Shown piece after piece: positions 8,824 through 20,063 of a DNA stretch of 64,000 nt. The notes beneath the pieces were generated by a model, which saw nothing but the letters and a program-made list of their open reading frames with translations, had not been told where the DNA came from and ran no database searches. The stretch spans positions 868,001-932,000 of the forward strand of contig JAJOHG010000009.1 of the NCBI GenBank assembly GCA_021029095.1, written 5' to 3'. Each line of letters opens with the position of its first letter. Positions within the stretch are counted from its first letter, which is position 1. This DNA is from Phellopilus nigrolimitatus (taxonomy: Eukaryota; Basidiomycota; Agaricomycetes; Hymenochaetales; Hymenochaetaceae). Made by a program: the position numbers and the translations under genes.

Positions 8824-11800
8824 TCACAAAAGACCTAGCATACCACGCATCTCAATCACCTTCACGCGTCCAAGCGCCTTGGTCATGATGTCAGCTGGCA
8901 TAGACTTGGTGGGGAGGTAGCGAATGTCAATAAGACCCGACTCAACCACATCGCGCAGCCAGTAGTGCCGCAAGTCCAGGTGCTTCATCCGTCCATGGTG
9001 TTCAGGGTTCCTGGCAACAGCAAGGGCAGATTGGTTGTCCACATAGAGTGTGGAAGGCGCATTGAATTCATAGCCAAATTCAGAGAACAAGTTGCGCAAC
9101 CACATAATCTCCTGACCACCCTGGACAGCAGAGATGTATTCCGCTTCAGTGGTGGAGAGTGTCACAATAGTCTGAAGACGACTAGCCCAGCTGATAGCAC
9201 CAGTTCCCATCTTAACCACCAGGCCGCTTGTAGAGCGCCTATCATCCTCATCCCCTCCATGGTCCGCGTCAGTGAATGTAGTGAACAATTCAGACGAGTT
9301 CTTGTCAGGCGCATAAGTCAGCTTCATGTCTTTGGTACCCTGAAGATAACGACACAAGTGCTTTGCAGCCTTCCAGTGAGCAGGACCAGGATTAGAACTG
9401 AAGCGCGCAAGAAGTCCAACCGCATAGGAGATGTCAGGACGCGTTGCCACAGCCAGATACATGAGTGCACCAATCAGCTGCCTGTAGGGGACAGTCTTCA
9501 TGAATGCGATCTCTTCTGGAGTGAGGGGACCCATGGACTTGCTGAGACGATGGCCTTCTGGTAGTGGAGTGGAAACCTCGCCGCATCCAGCCATTTCAAA
9601 GCGCTCAAGTAAGTCAGTGATGTACTGGCGCTGAGATAGGGATAGGGATCGTATTGAGCGGTCTCTCTCAATATGGACACCAAGCAGGAAGGAGGTAGGG
9701 CCGAGGTCGCGCAGTTTGAAGTGCTTTTCAAGTTCGCGCTTGACAAACAAGAATTGCTCCTTTGACTTTGCAGCAATGGTCATGTCATCCACATAGACTG
9801 GAATGATGATGCGCACATTGTCATGTCTGTAGACCCAAATGCTGTTGTCGCAGCGAACCAAAGAGAATCCCATGCCCTTCAACACAGAGTCGAGTTTCTT
9901 GTGCCATTGGCGCCCAGCTTGCTTAAGACCATAGATCGCCTTAGCAAGCTTAAGCACAAAACCGGCGCCATAATACTCCTCAAACCCTTCTGGTTGATCC
10001 ATGTAGACGTCATGATCCAAGTCACCATTGAGGAACGCAGTGGAGATGTCAATGCTGAACAACTCCAGGTCCTCAATTGCAGCCAAGGCCAGTATAGCGC
10101 GAAGTGCAGCCCACTTGGCAGTAGGAGCAAACACCTGTGCAAACTCTAAGCCGGGGCGCTGTGAGTAACCCTTTGCCACCAATCGCGCCTTGTGCCTGTC
10201 CACTGAGCCATCTGCCTTGCGCTTGAGTTTGAACACCCACCGACAGCCAATGGTCTTGCGACCAGAAGGAAGTCTGACTGGGGTGAAGGTGCCATTCTCA
10301 ACAAGACTGATAAACTCGTCCATTGCAGCCTGTTCCCAGAGGGAAGCGTCAGGACGTCCCTTGATGTCTCTCCAGTGTACTGGCTCAGGACCATACTGGG
10401 TGCGCACCTCCGCAGAGAAGACATGCTCAAAGCAGTTTGTAGACTTCAACACATGATTGTGTGCGTCTTCAAAACTGATGTAGCAGTCCTCAAGTGCCGC
10501 ATTTGCCCCAAAGTCCATAAGTCCAGCAAACATAAGTGCCTCAGCCTGCATCTCATCCTCGGACATGATGTCTAACTCGTCACTGCGCTCAATCACAGGC
10601 TCAGGTGTAGGTGCTGCTGCTGGTGCTGGTGCAGCTGGAGCCCTAGGAATGCGACGACCTGGATAATCTGCAAGTGGATTAATCACTGCATCTCTGTACC
10701 CATGCAAAGGACGCGGCTGAGGGCGCCAAGACGTTGAAGGCCAAGAAGGCGCTTCAGGTGCAGGAGTAGACTCAGGTGCAGGAGTGGGAGCAGGAGGCTC
10801 CTTGGGTCGTTTCGCAGGAGGAGGGTGAGCAGAAGGAGAAGACACAGGAGGGTCAGGAGGGACATCCGATGGTGCTCGCTCGCGCTTTACAGCAGGCCGA
10901 GTTGGAGTCACCGGAGGTGGTGCAGGACGAAAGGGAGGGGTGACTGGAGCTGGTGGGGGACGAGGAGGAGGAGTGGCAGGACGAGGAGGAGGAGCTGGTG
11001 GATTAGCAGGGAGAAGAAGTGGCGGAACATCATCCACATCGCCATCTCCCCCTTGTTCCGGCACAGCTGTAGCCTCTGGAGGAGTTGGAACCCTTAAGTC
11101 GACAGGAGACCTGGTATTTCCAGGGAACACGCGCTCATCAAACTGAGCAGAGTCACTAATGACCTCTTTGCGCGTTATGGAGTTCCAGAATATCCAGCCT
11201 TTGTAGTTCTCAGGGTAACCAATGAAGGAGCATTTCTGCATGTGTGACTGGAGCTGTTTGCGCATATCTTTCTTGACATGCACATAGGAGGTGCAGCCAA
11301 ATACTCGAAAATGCGATACATCCGGCTTGGAATTGTGCCACAACTCATAGGGCGTCTTGCCCTGAACAGCAGAAGTAGGAGAGCGATTGTGCACATGAAC
11401 AAAAGCATTGACCGCATCCCACCAGAAACTGGCAGGTAGGTGTGCCTCGTTCAGCATGGTAGTAATGCCCTCAGCCAAAGTGCGATTTGCTCGCTCAGCT
11501 ACTCCATTCTGGTGGGGTTCATCACGAACAGTGTGTTGCCGGTGAATCCCTTCAAAATGCAGAATTGCTCCCATGCCTTGGGCATGTACTCTCCTCCCTT
11601 GTCATCGCGCGTCGCTTTGATCTTCAGGTTGAGCTGGTTCTCTGCATGTGCTTTGTAGCGCTTGAAAGCGTCAAACGCATCGCTTTTCTTTTTAAGGGGT
11701 ATGACTCCCCAGCGCCGACTGAAATCATCAATGAATGTGATCCAGTAACGATAACCATGCCGAGTTTGAACTGGCAGAGGGCCATGCACATCAGAGTGGA

Positions 11801-13324
11801 CCAGCTGCAACAGACCAGTAGAACGATGCGATGCAAGTCTTGAGACATTCGACCTATGCTGCTTGCCTGCAATGCAAGGCTCGCAGATTGGGTCAGGCGA
11901 CTCCATAGACTTCACAGTAATCCCCTTAACCATGTCATGATCGATCAGTCTCTTGACATCCCCATGATTTAAGTGCGCAAATCGACGATGCCAGAGCGTT
12001 AAGTCGAGTGGACAGGTGCTAACCATGCCAGAGAATTGGGTCATGGGCACAACTTGTCCATTGAGGAACGCGGCGTAGTTGGTGTTGATTGCAGCAGTGA
12101 AGAGGAGAGTGCTGTTGCGACGAAAGAGAATCTGATCAGACTTGATAGTGACAATGTAGGATTTGACACGAGTTAAATACAGGACTGAGAGGAGATTGTT
12201 TCTGAGATCTGGTACATGAAGAACGCGCTCAAACTCTAGCAGACGACCCTTCTTTCCATTGACCACTGGTTGAAAGCGGACAGTCCCCATTCCAACTGAG
12301 TAAATAACGTCGTTGTTGGCGAGGCGGATGGGTGTGCGATTGGGGTATACTGGTTGAACCAATGACGATGAGGTGTCATGTGGCAAGTGGCGCCTGTATC
12401 AACAATCCAGTCAGATCCTGCATCAGAGAGGAGAGGCGAGTTGGGATTGGTGAAGTCATGGGTACTTGCATTGCCAGCAAACTCAGCAGACTGAGTCGAC
12501 TCTGTATCCTCCTGCGCCGCATTCGCCTTTGCCTTGCCTCCCCTCTTCTTCTTGTCCTTCAACTCCTTCATCGCATCACGACGCTTGGAGCAAGTTGCTT
12601 CAAGGTGGTTCTTCATGCCGCAAAAATCACAGACAAGAGGCTGAGACGAGGAGGAGGACGATGAAGTCGATTTGGAGGATGGAGCAGAGGCCTTGAGAGC
12701 GAGTGCAGAGTCTGCAGCGCGAGGGCCACTGGCTTTCTGCTCCTGCAAGAACGCTTTCTTGACCGTCTCGAGGGTGAAGGTAGGCATGAGAAGGAGGGCA
12801 GATCGAAAGGCTTTGTACTCGTCTGGGAGGGCGCGGATAAGACACATGGACGCAAGCTCATCCTCGAACTGGACAAGGGTGAGTTTAGAGCTGCGCGCAT
12901 TCCTGAGCTTGTGCAACGACTCCTCAACGCGAGCAGTGAGAGCAGTGAGCGACTCGTCCTCGGCTTTGGCAATGCTGAAGAACTCGTCATAGGCAATAAA
13001 ACGCGATGCCGCATTGTCCTGCTGGTTGAGCTCCTTCAGCTTCTTCAGCATCTCCACTGGGTTACCCAAATCGTCCTGAACTAGGATCTGCATGCCATGC
13101 TCGAGTTTTCCGTAGATAAAACCAGCTGCCTGCTCCGATTTCTCCTCCCATGCCTCCTGCTCCTCTGCCTTTGACGGTTTCGTTGCAATGCCAGAAGCGA
13201 TGCGCCAGAGAGTCTTGGCTTGGAGAGCAGCTCGCATTTCGAGTTTCCATGTCGCATAGTTGCTGTCATTGAGCTTAGCGAAGGAAAATGTTGATTGCGA
13301 GTCGGAGGTGGTAGATGCGGACAT
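8824..13324 (-). pseudogene. copia polyprotein of E2, two frameshifts
   Basis: The Gag start ATG is at 13322-13324 (MSASTTSDSQ). The first frame covers Gag, the zinc knuckle (CDFCGMKNHLEATC) and the protease DTGA motif. A 1-base loss near 12341 shifts the frame after the protease. The second frame covers the integrase N-terminus and HSDVHG. A 2-base loss near 11554, inside the integrase core (before the ERANR segment), shifts it again. The third frame carries the rest of integrase, RT (YVDDM) and RNase H, and ends at 8824. Apart from these lesions it aligns closely with the intact 1500-aa copies, so it is a recently inactivated member. Confidence 0.92.
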
Positions 13325-14307
13325 GACGATGAGAGCGATGGTAGATGATGGTGGTGCGAGTGAGAGTGCGAAGTTGGGGATCAAACGGACAAGCGGTTGG
13401 GGCGTGATGGCCGAAAACGTGTACAAGCCGAATTACGCGATTTGCAGATATCAGGTCAATACAAGCCAAACAGATTCCAAACACCCAAAATAATCGATGT
13501 ATACACAGAGTCGTCGCAAGACAGTGCTGGTCTGTTAGTCTGTTAAGACTCCGCAGGCACCGCTGGATGAGAGAGGCTCTAGGCTTAAGTAAACACTCAA
13601 AAGAGCGTCACAAAGGGCAAACTAAGGCCCTGCAGTCGAGCTTCACAACCAATAGACTATCTGATCCAACAACAACCAAATCAAACGGAATGGGTCTGAA
13701 CTGCCAAGTACCAGAGCTGGCAAACCGCGCAAAACGCGACACAGAGGGGGAACGGGTGGAGCGATTGAGACGCAAATCAACACACACCGAGACGACGTGA
13801 ACACGAGCACGTGTGTAAAATCGCAGAGCGATCGGGCAAGAACTGAGTCCGCTATGCAGAAACGATGCAGGGAGCAGACAAACAGACAGATAGAGACTGC
13901 AAAAGTCGAAATCGATGCAGCACCCTCAAATCGAAGTCGAATCGGCAACAAGTTCGTACGACGAGTGGGACCAGAGTCACGAGACGACGTGCGAAGTTTC
14001 AGCACGATCCGTCCAGCCGATTTCGAGCGATGAGACGAAAAGCAGAGAGTGCAGATGAGAGGATGATAAGGATGGATGTCGATGCAGAGAGGTGTAGAGT
14101 GCCAGCAAGTGCGAATGGCGGCACAAAAATCGACACAAAGACGACGGACACACCACAGAACCCAACCCTGCGATTACAGCCCAATCCGAACAGCCAGAAC
14201 TTTGCAGTTGACAGAAACTCTTCCAGAGGGACCAGATCAACTCCGATTTGAACGAAAATCAAGGAGGATGTTGTCGACGGTGTACTGAACGTTGTTGTGA
14301 AGTTACA
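13325..14307 (-). other. 5' leader of E2
   Basis: Untranslated region of about 980 bases between the primer site and the Gag ATG. Small frames on both strands recur in all full-length copies but show no family resemblance. I see no gene in it. Confidence 0.6.
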
Positions 14308-14324
14308 GCGCAAGGCTCATAACC
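14308..14324 (-). promoter_or_regulatory. copia primer-binding site (half tRNA-iMet type), E2
   Basis: Top strand GCGCAAGGCTCATAACC abuts the 5' LTR. It matches the anticodon arm of eukaryotic initiator tRNA-Met (GCGCAGGGCUCAUAACC) with one mismatch, so the bottom (element) strand can pair with that tRNA segment. Confidence 0.75.
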
Positions 14325-14603
14325 TGTGAGGCGGAGTGGTCTCACAACAAACACAGACAGTGACCTGAGTCCAATGGATGAGTGCAAAAGATAGATATAT
14401 TATGGAAACTAAACATGCCTGAGTCCAATGGATGAGTGCAAAAGATAGAGAGCACCATCCATGGACTCTGCCGCTTCAAGGGAAGCATTATGTAATACAT
14501 CAACATGTCAGGTGACGCAGAACAACAAGTCAGGAGTTCAAGTCACCTGGTACGCAAAATAATAAAAGGAAATAAAGTGTCCAAGATCATACTATATCCA
14601 ATA
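14325..14603 (-). repeat. copia LTR of E2, 5' (279 bp)
   Basis: Full-length form with two internal direct copies of the block beginning CCTGAGTCCAATGG. Followed by ATTTT, the E2 target duplication. Confidence 0.93.
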
Positions 14604-14764
14604 ATTTTTTCGGACCTGCATATGTCCAGCAGAGCACATAGACACAGGAGTGCATATAGATATGCTGAAAGAAAGGACTGGGAATGTCCCAGGTCATATC
14701 TGTGCAGAATTGTCTCCACCTTCATGTGCAGGTTGGGGCATTTGAGCCTGGGAAAGTGGTATTG

Positions 14765-15091
14765 GCCAAAACTTCGGATTTGTGCACTTTATAACTCAGC
14801 AACCACCCAATGCTTCGGCATGCTGAATACACCATTAGAAAGGTATTTCAGAGTACTGTTGAATGATGTAAAGAGACCAGAGAAAAGTGAAAAGGCCCGA
14901 ATGTCTGAAGCCAGACAAAATGCTCAAAGTAGCCAAAACTTCGGACTTGTACACTCTATAACTCAGCAACCACCCAATGCCTCGGCTTGCTGAACACACC
15001 ATTAGAGAGGCATTTCAGAGTATTGTTGAATGATGTAAAGAATCTGGAGAAAAGTAAAGAGACTTAAATTGTTGAGGCCGGACAAAATGCT
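14765..15091 (+). repeat. two tandem copies of a 167-bp unit
   Basis: The first copy starts GCCAAAACTTCGGATTTGTG at 14765. The second starts GCCAAAACTTCGGACTTGTA at 14932. Both contain AACTCAGCAACCACCCAATG and TTGAATGATGTAAAG. The copies have diverged by several substitutions, so the duplication is not recent. No coding function is seen. Confidence 0.85.
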
Positions 15092-15164
15092 GATTTGACA
15101 GGGTTTTCAAAATTGAATTCTGAGCTGAATACCAAACGGATGGGAGAGATAGATACATCATCTG

Positions 15165-16003
15165 GAAGGCCTGAAGTAGACCTTTCAGACAGTATCATCC
15201 GCACAGAAGTGTACCGGCTTGGATTTTTCAGAATCTGGTGCATACAGTCTGGAAAGTCTGCAGGATGGATAAGTTCAGGACAAATCGTCTCAGGGGTTAT
15301 TTTTCAGCCCCCAAACCCATCTACTATGCTACATAATCGTGTAGGTATTGTGAGGCGCTTGAGAACGCAAAAGAAATCATGTTTTTACGTGCAGTAGAAG
15401 AATTACTATGCTGAAAATACAAATGAGAATGGTGCTGAGCATGGGGGATTTTCCTAATTTGGTAACAAGTTTGAGTTTTGTAGTGGTTGTGGCACGGGCG
15501 CCGATACCAAAGTACACTCGGGTAACGCAAATTTACGAGCCCTGACTTTAGGAAGGATCGTCCTACTAACTGGTCATTATCTTTGTGCTTGCATATATTT
15601 GGTCCCAGCTGGTGGCAATACAAAAAGTGTACAAAATTTGCGTTACCCGAGTGTACTTTGGTATCGGCGCCCGTGCCACAACCACTACAAAATTCAAACT
15701 TGTTACCAAATTAGGAAAATCCCCCATGCTCAGCACCATTCTCATTTGTATTTTCAGCATAGTAATTCTTCTACTGCACGTAAAAACATGATTTCTTTTG
15801 CGTTCTCAAGCGCCTCACAATACCTACACGATTATGTAACATAGTAGATGGGTTTGGGGGCTGAAAAATAACCCCTGAGACGATTTGTCCTGAACTTATC
15901 CAGCCTGCAGACTTTCCAGACTGTATGCACCAAATTCTGAAAAATCCAAGCCGGTACACTTCTGTGCGGATGGTACTGTCTGAAAGGTCTACTTCAGGCC
16001 TTC
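15165..16003. repeat. fold-back: 370-bp inverted arms with a 99-bp loop
   Basis: Left arm 15165-15534 and right arm 15634-16003 are near-perfect reverse complements of equal length. The loop 15535-15633 is the 104-bp module in inverted orientation. The right arm plus loop is collinear with copy A at 7465-8240 read backwards, so the left arm is a second family copy facing it. Transcripts across it would form a long hairpin. Confidence 0.88.
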
Positions 16004-16665
16004 TGGGTGGCTCTTTCTCCTCTTTGATCTTTTGAGTATTGGGTCCAGACTGTGTTTTTGAATCTCCTTTTGGATGATGTTTTTGAAGTTCTAAAATGGA
16101 TCAGTCAATTCATTATGCATTATTTTTGCTCAACATAATCTTTTCCTAGGCTTCAATGGATGTCATTGGTACATTGATATTTATTTCCAAGGTCACCAGC
16201 CTTTTAATCTTATTTTGTTTATTCTGGGTAATCACTTCCCACACCGCTATTTGTGAAACTTAAATTTTGTTTAATTTGTTCTGTCCTATCTATTCACACT
16301 GCAGCTCTGAAATTTTGTACACCTTATCTTGGCACCTTTATTTACTAGTGGGATTCTTCAGCATGCCTAGTTGATATGGCAAAGGTGGAGATTTTGTACT
16401 TATTCCCCTATAAATGAGTTTAAACTCAACCTATTCAAATGTTTATTTCAAAACTGAAGCATAGGATATGTAAAGGGATATGAGATGCTCCTGGGAAAAT
16501 ATTCAGCAAAGGAGCTACTTGTGGTTGCCATTTTTTATGTGCTTTAAGATAATTCACCAACTAAATCTTGAGTTATAAGTAGAGTGTTACCTTGATCTCC
16601 CTGAAGGTAGGACTCAACTAATCATATGAATAATGTCTTGTCTTTCTTCAGAAATTCAAAACATA
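16004..16665. other. AT-rich non-coding interior of the composite
   Basis: About 660 bp with no open frame of note and no repeat seen elsewhere in the window. Presumably the unique interior of the element whose right terminus follows at 16666. Confidence 0.5.
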
Positions 16666-16727
16666 TTGATTACATCAGCTAACCTGGGCTCGTAACCTGC
16701 CATGCGAAGCAGTGGCCACTACCCAAG
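16666..16727 (-). repeat. terminal inverted repeat, right (62 bp)
   Basis: Perfect reverse complement of 7403-7464, ending CCACTACCCAAG. It is followed at once by the 104-bp module. Confidence 0.9.
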
Positions 16728-16831
16728 TTTGTACACTTTTTGTATTGCCACCAGCTGGGACCAAATATATGCAAGCACAAAGATAATGACCAGTTAGTAG
16801 GACGATCCTTCCTAAAGTCAGGGCTCGTAAC
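16728..16831 (+). repeat. 104-bp module, copy abutting E1
   Basis: Same sequence as 8137-8240. It lies between the right terminal repeat and the resumed E1 reading frame, suggesting it is a relic of an earlier insertion into which the terminal-repeat element later jumped. Confidence 0.7.
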
Positions 16832-18363
16832 AGCTGTAGCCTCTGGAGGAGTTGGAACCCTTAAGTCGACAGGAGACCTGGTATTTCCAGGGAACACGCG
16901 CTCATCAAACTGAGCAGAGTCACTAATGACCTCTTTGCACGTTATGGAGTTCCAGAATATCCAGCCTTTGTAGTTCTCAGGGTAACCAATGAAGGAGCAT
17001 TTCTGCATGTGTGACTGGAGCTGTTTGCGCATATCTTTCTTGACATGCACATAGGAGGTGCAGCCAAATACTCGAAAATGCGACACATCCGGCTTGGAAT
17101 TGTGCCACAGCTCATAGGGCGTCTTGCCCTGGACAGCAGAAGTTGGAGAGTGATTGTGCACATGAACAAAAGCATTGACCGCATCCCACCAGAGACTGGC
17201 AGGCAGGTGTGCTTCGTTCAGCATAGTAGTAATGCCCTCAGCCAAAGTGCGATTCGCTCGCTCAGCTACTCCATTCTGGTGGGGTTCATCACGAACAGTG
17301 TGTTGCCGGTGGATCCCTTCAGAAATGCAGAATTGCTCCCATGCCTTGGGCATGTATTCTCCTCCCTTGTCATCGCGCGTCGCTTTGATCTTCAGGTTGA
17401 GCTGGTTCTCTGCATGTGCTTTGTAGCGTTTGAAAGCGTCAAATGCATCGCTTTTCTTCTTAAGGGGTATGACTCCCCAGCGCCGACTGTAATCATCAAT
17501 GAATGTGATCCAGTAACGATAACCATGCCGAGTTTGAACTGGCAGAGGGCCATGCACATCAGAGTGGACCAGCTGCAACAGACCAGTAGAGCGATGGGAC
17601 GCAAGTCTTGAGACATTCGACCTATGCTGCTTGCCTGCAATGCAAGGCTCGCAGATTGGGTCAGGCGACTCCAAAGACTTCACAATAATCCCCTTAACCA
17701 TGTCCTGATCAATCAGTCTCTTGACATCCCCATGATTCAAGTGTGCAAAACGACGATGCCAAAGCGTTAAGTTGAGTGGACAGGTGCTAACCATGCCAGA
17801 GAATTGGGTCATGGGCACAACTTGTCCATTGAGGAACGCGGCATAGTTGGTGTTGATTGCAGCAGTGAAGAGGAGAGTGCCGTTGCGACGAAAGAGAATC
17901 TGATCAGACTTGATAGTGACAATGTAGGATTTGACACGAGTTAAATACAGGACTGAGAGGAGATTGTTTCGAAGATCTGGTACATGAAGAACGCGCTCAA
18001 ACTCTAGCAGACGACCCTTCTTTCCATTGACCACTGGTTGAAAGCGGACAGTCCCCATTCCAACTGAGTAAATAACGTCGTTGTTGGCGAGGCGGATGGG
18101 TGTGCGATTAGGGGTATATTGGTTGAACCAATGACGATGAGGTGTCATGTGGCAAGTGGCGCCTGTATCAACAATCCAGTCAGATCCTGCATCAGAGAGG
18201 AGGGGCGAGTTGGGATTGGTGAAGTCATGGGTACTTGCATTGCCAGCAAACTCAGCAGACTGAGTCGACTCAGTGTCCTCCTGCGCCGCATTCGCCTTTG
18301 CCTTGCCCTTCCTCTTCTTCTTGTCCTTCAACTCCTTGATCGCATCGTTACACTTGTAGCAAG
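16832..18363 (-). pseudogene. copia E1, middle part: protease and integrase
   Basis: E1 resumes here. Read on the minus strand from 18331 it encodes the Lys-rich segment after the zinc knuckle, WIVDTGATCHMT (protease), LWHRRFAHLNHG and CEPCIAGKQH (GAG_pre-integrase zinc finger), HSDVHGPLP, DDKGGEY and NGVAERANRT (integrase catalytic region), and then TPPEATAV at the composite's edge. At 18359-18363 (GCAAG) the gag sequence is cut exactly at the zinc-knuckle codons by the LTR of unit U1. No start codon or Gag N-terminus remains, so it cannot be expressed as a normal polyprotein. Confidence 0.9.
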
Positions 18364-18641
18364 TGTGAGGCGGAGTGGTCTCACAACAAACACAGACAGT
18401 GACCTGAGTCCAATGGATGAGTGCAAAAGATTATATATTATGGAAACTAAACATGCCTGAGTCCAATGGATGAGTGCAAAAGATAGAGAGCACCATCCAT
18501 GGACTCTGCCGCTTCAAGGGAAGCATTACATAATACATCAACATGTCAGGTGACGCAGAACAACAAGTCAGGAGTTCAAGTCACCTGGTACGCAAAATAA
18601 TAAAAGGAAATAAAGTGTCCAAGATCATACTATATCCAATA
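18364..18641 (-). repeat. copia LTR of U1 (278 bp)
   Basis: Standard LTR, preceded by GCAAG from the zinc-knuckle codons of E1. It carries the GATTATATATTATGG variant shared with U2, U4 and E5. Confidence 0.92.
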
Positions 18642-19757
18642 CTCCCCCCTGATCTGACACGCCTGTCAATCACAGAAGACCCAGCATACCACGCATCTCA
18701 ATCACCTTCACGCGTCCAAGCGCCTTGGTCATGATGTCAGCCGGCATAGATTTGGTGGGGAGGTAGCGAATGTCAATAAGACCCGACTCAACCACATCTC
18801 GCAGCCAGTAGTGCCGCAAGTCCAAGTGCTTCATCCGACCATGATGTTCAGGGTTCCTGGCAACAGCAAGGGCAGATTGGTTGTCCACATAGAGTGTGGA
18901 AGGCGCATTGAACTCATAGCCAAATTCAGAGAACAAGTTGCGCAACCACATAATCTCCTGACCACCCTGAACAGCAGAGATGTATTCCGCTTCAGTGGTG
19001 GAGAGTGTCACAATAGTCTGAAGTCGACTAGCCCAGCTGATAGCACCAGTTCCCATCTTAACCACCAGGCCGCTTGTAGAGCGCCTGTCATCCTCATCCC
19101 CTCCATGGTCCGCGTCAGTGAATGTGGTGAACAATTCAGACGAGTTCTTGTCAGGCGCATAAGTCAACTTCATGTCTTTGGTACCCTGAAGGTAACGACA
19201 CAAGTGCTTTGCAGCCTTCCAGTGAGCAGGACCAGGATTAGAACTGAAGCGCGCAAGAAGTCCAACCGCATATGAGATGTCAGGACGCGTTGCCACAGCC
19301 AGATACATGAGTGCACCAATCAGCTGCCTGTAAGGGACAGTCTTCATGAATGCGATCTCTTCTGGAGTGAGGGGACCCATGGACTTGCTGAGACGATGGC
19401 CTTCTGGTAGTGGAGTGGAAACCTCGCCGCATCCAGCCATTTCAAAGCGCTCAAGTAAGTCAGTGATGTACTGGCGCTGAGATAGGGATAGGGATCGTAT
19501 TGAGCGGTCTCTCTCAATATGGACACCAAGCAGGAAGGAGGTAGGGCCAAGGTCGCGCAGTTTGAAGTGCTTTTCAAGTTCGCGCTTGACAAACAAGAAT
19601 TGCTCCTTTGACTTTGCAGCAATGGTCATGTCATCCACATAGACTGGAATGATGATGCGCACATCGTCGCGTCTGTAGACCCAAATGCTGTTATCGCAGC
19701 GAACCAAAGAGAAGCCCATGCCCTTCAACACAGAGTCGAGTTTCTTGTGCCATTGGC

Positions 19758-20035
19758 TGTGAGGCGGAGTGGTCTCACAACAAACACAGACAGTGACCTG
19801 AGTCCAATGGATGAGTGCAAAAGATAGTATATTAAGGAAACTAAACATGCCTGAGTCCAATGGATGAGTGCAAAAGATAGAGAGCACCATCCATGGACTC
19901 TGCCGCTTCAAGGGAAGCATTACATAATACATCAACATGTCAGGTGACGCAGAACAACAAGTCAGGAGTTCAAGTCACCTGGTACGCAAAATAATAAAAG
20001 GAATAAAAGTGTCCAAGATCATACTATATCCAATA
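19758..20035 (-). repeat. copia LTR of N1, 3' (278 bp)
   Basis: Same ends as the other LTRs, with the GATAGTATATTAAGG variant of this subfamily. No difference seen from 25567-25844. Confidence 0.93.
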
Positions 20036-20049
20036 CTCCCCCCTGATCT
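20036..20049 (-). promoter_or_regulatory. polypurine tract of N1
   Basis: Top strand CTCCCCCCTGATCT, so the element strand reads AGATCAGGGGGGAG directly before the 3' LTR. This is the expected plus-strand primer. Confidence 0.8.
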
Positions 20050-20063
20050 GACACGCCTGTCAA

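Larger units (their letters stand above)
8571..14603 (-). mobile_element. Ty1/copia element E2, full length with target duplication
   Basis: Complete copy with LTRs at both ends, tRNA-primer site, leader, polyprotein region and purine tract, flanked by ATTTT on both sides (8566-8570, 14604-14608). It sits inside the inverted-repeat composite, so it is younger than that block. Its two LTRs differ by a 54-bp block (225 versus 279 bp) and its polyprotein has two frameshifts, so it is older than N1 or E5. Confidence 0.93.
7403..16831. mobile_element. composite of inverted-repeat DNA elements inside E1
   Basis: This block interrupts E1 between GTTCCGGCA(C) and AGCTGTAGCC. It is bounded by a perfect 62-bp inverted repeat (7403-7464 and 16666-16727) plus a 104-bp tail (16728-16831). 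Directly inside the left repeat a second, related terminus starts at 7465, so one family member appears to have landed in another. No transposase-like ORF is present; coding capacity comes only from the nested copia E2. The superfamily is unknown to me. At most 2 bp (AC) is shared at the two E1 junctions, so no convincing target duplication is visible for the block as a whole. Confidence 0.65.

Noticed and set aside
7403..16831. Composite as a Helitron or a large gene-capturing transposon
   Set aside because: No helicase or Rep motifs, no CTRR-type end, and the only genes inside belong to a separate copia with its own target duplication.
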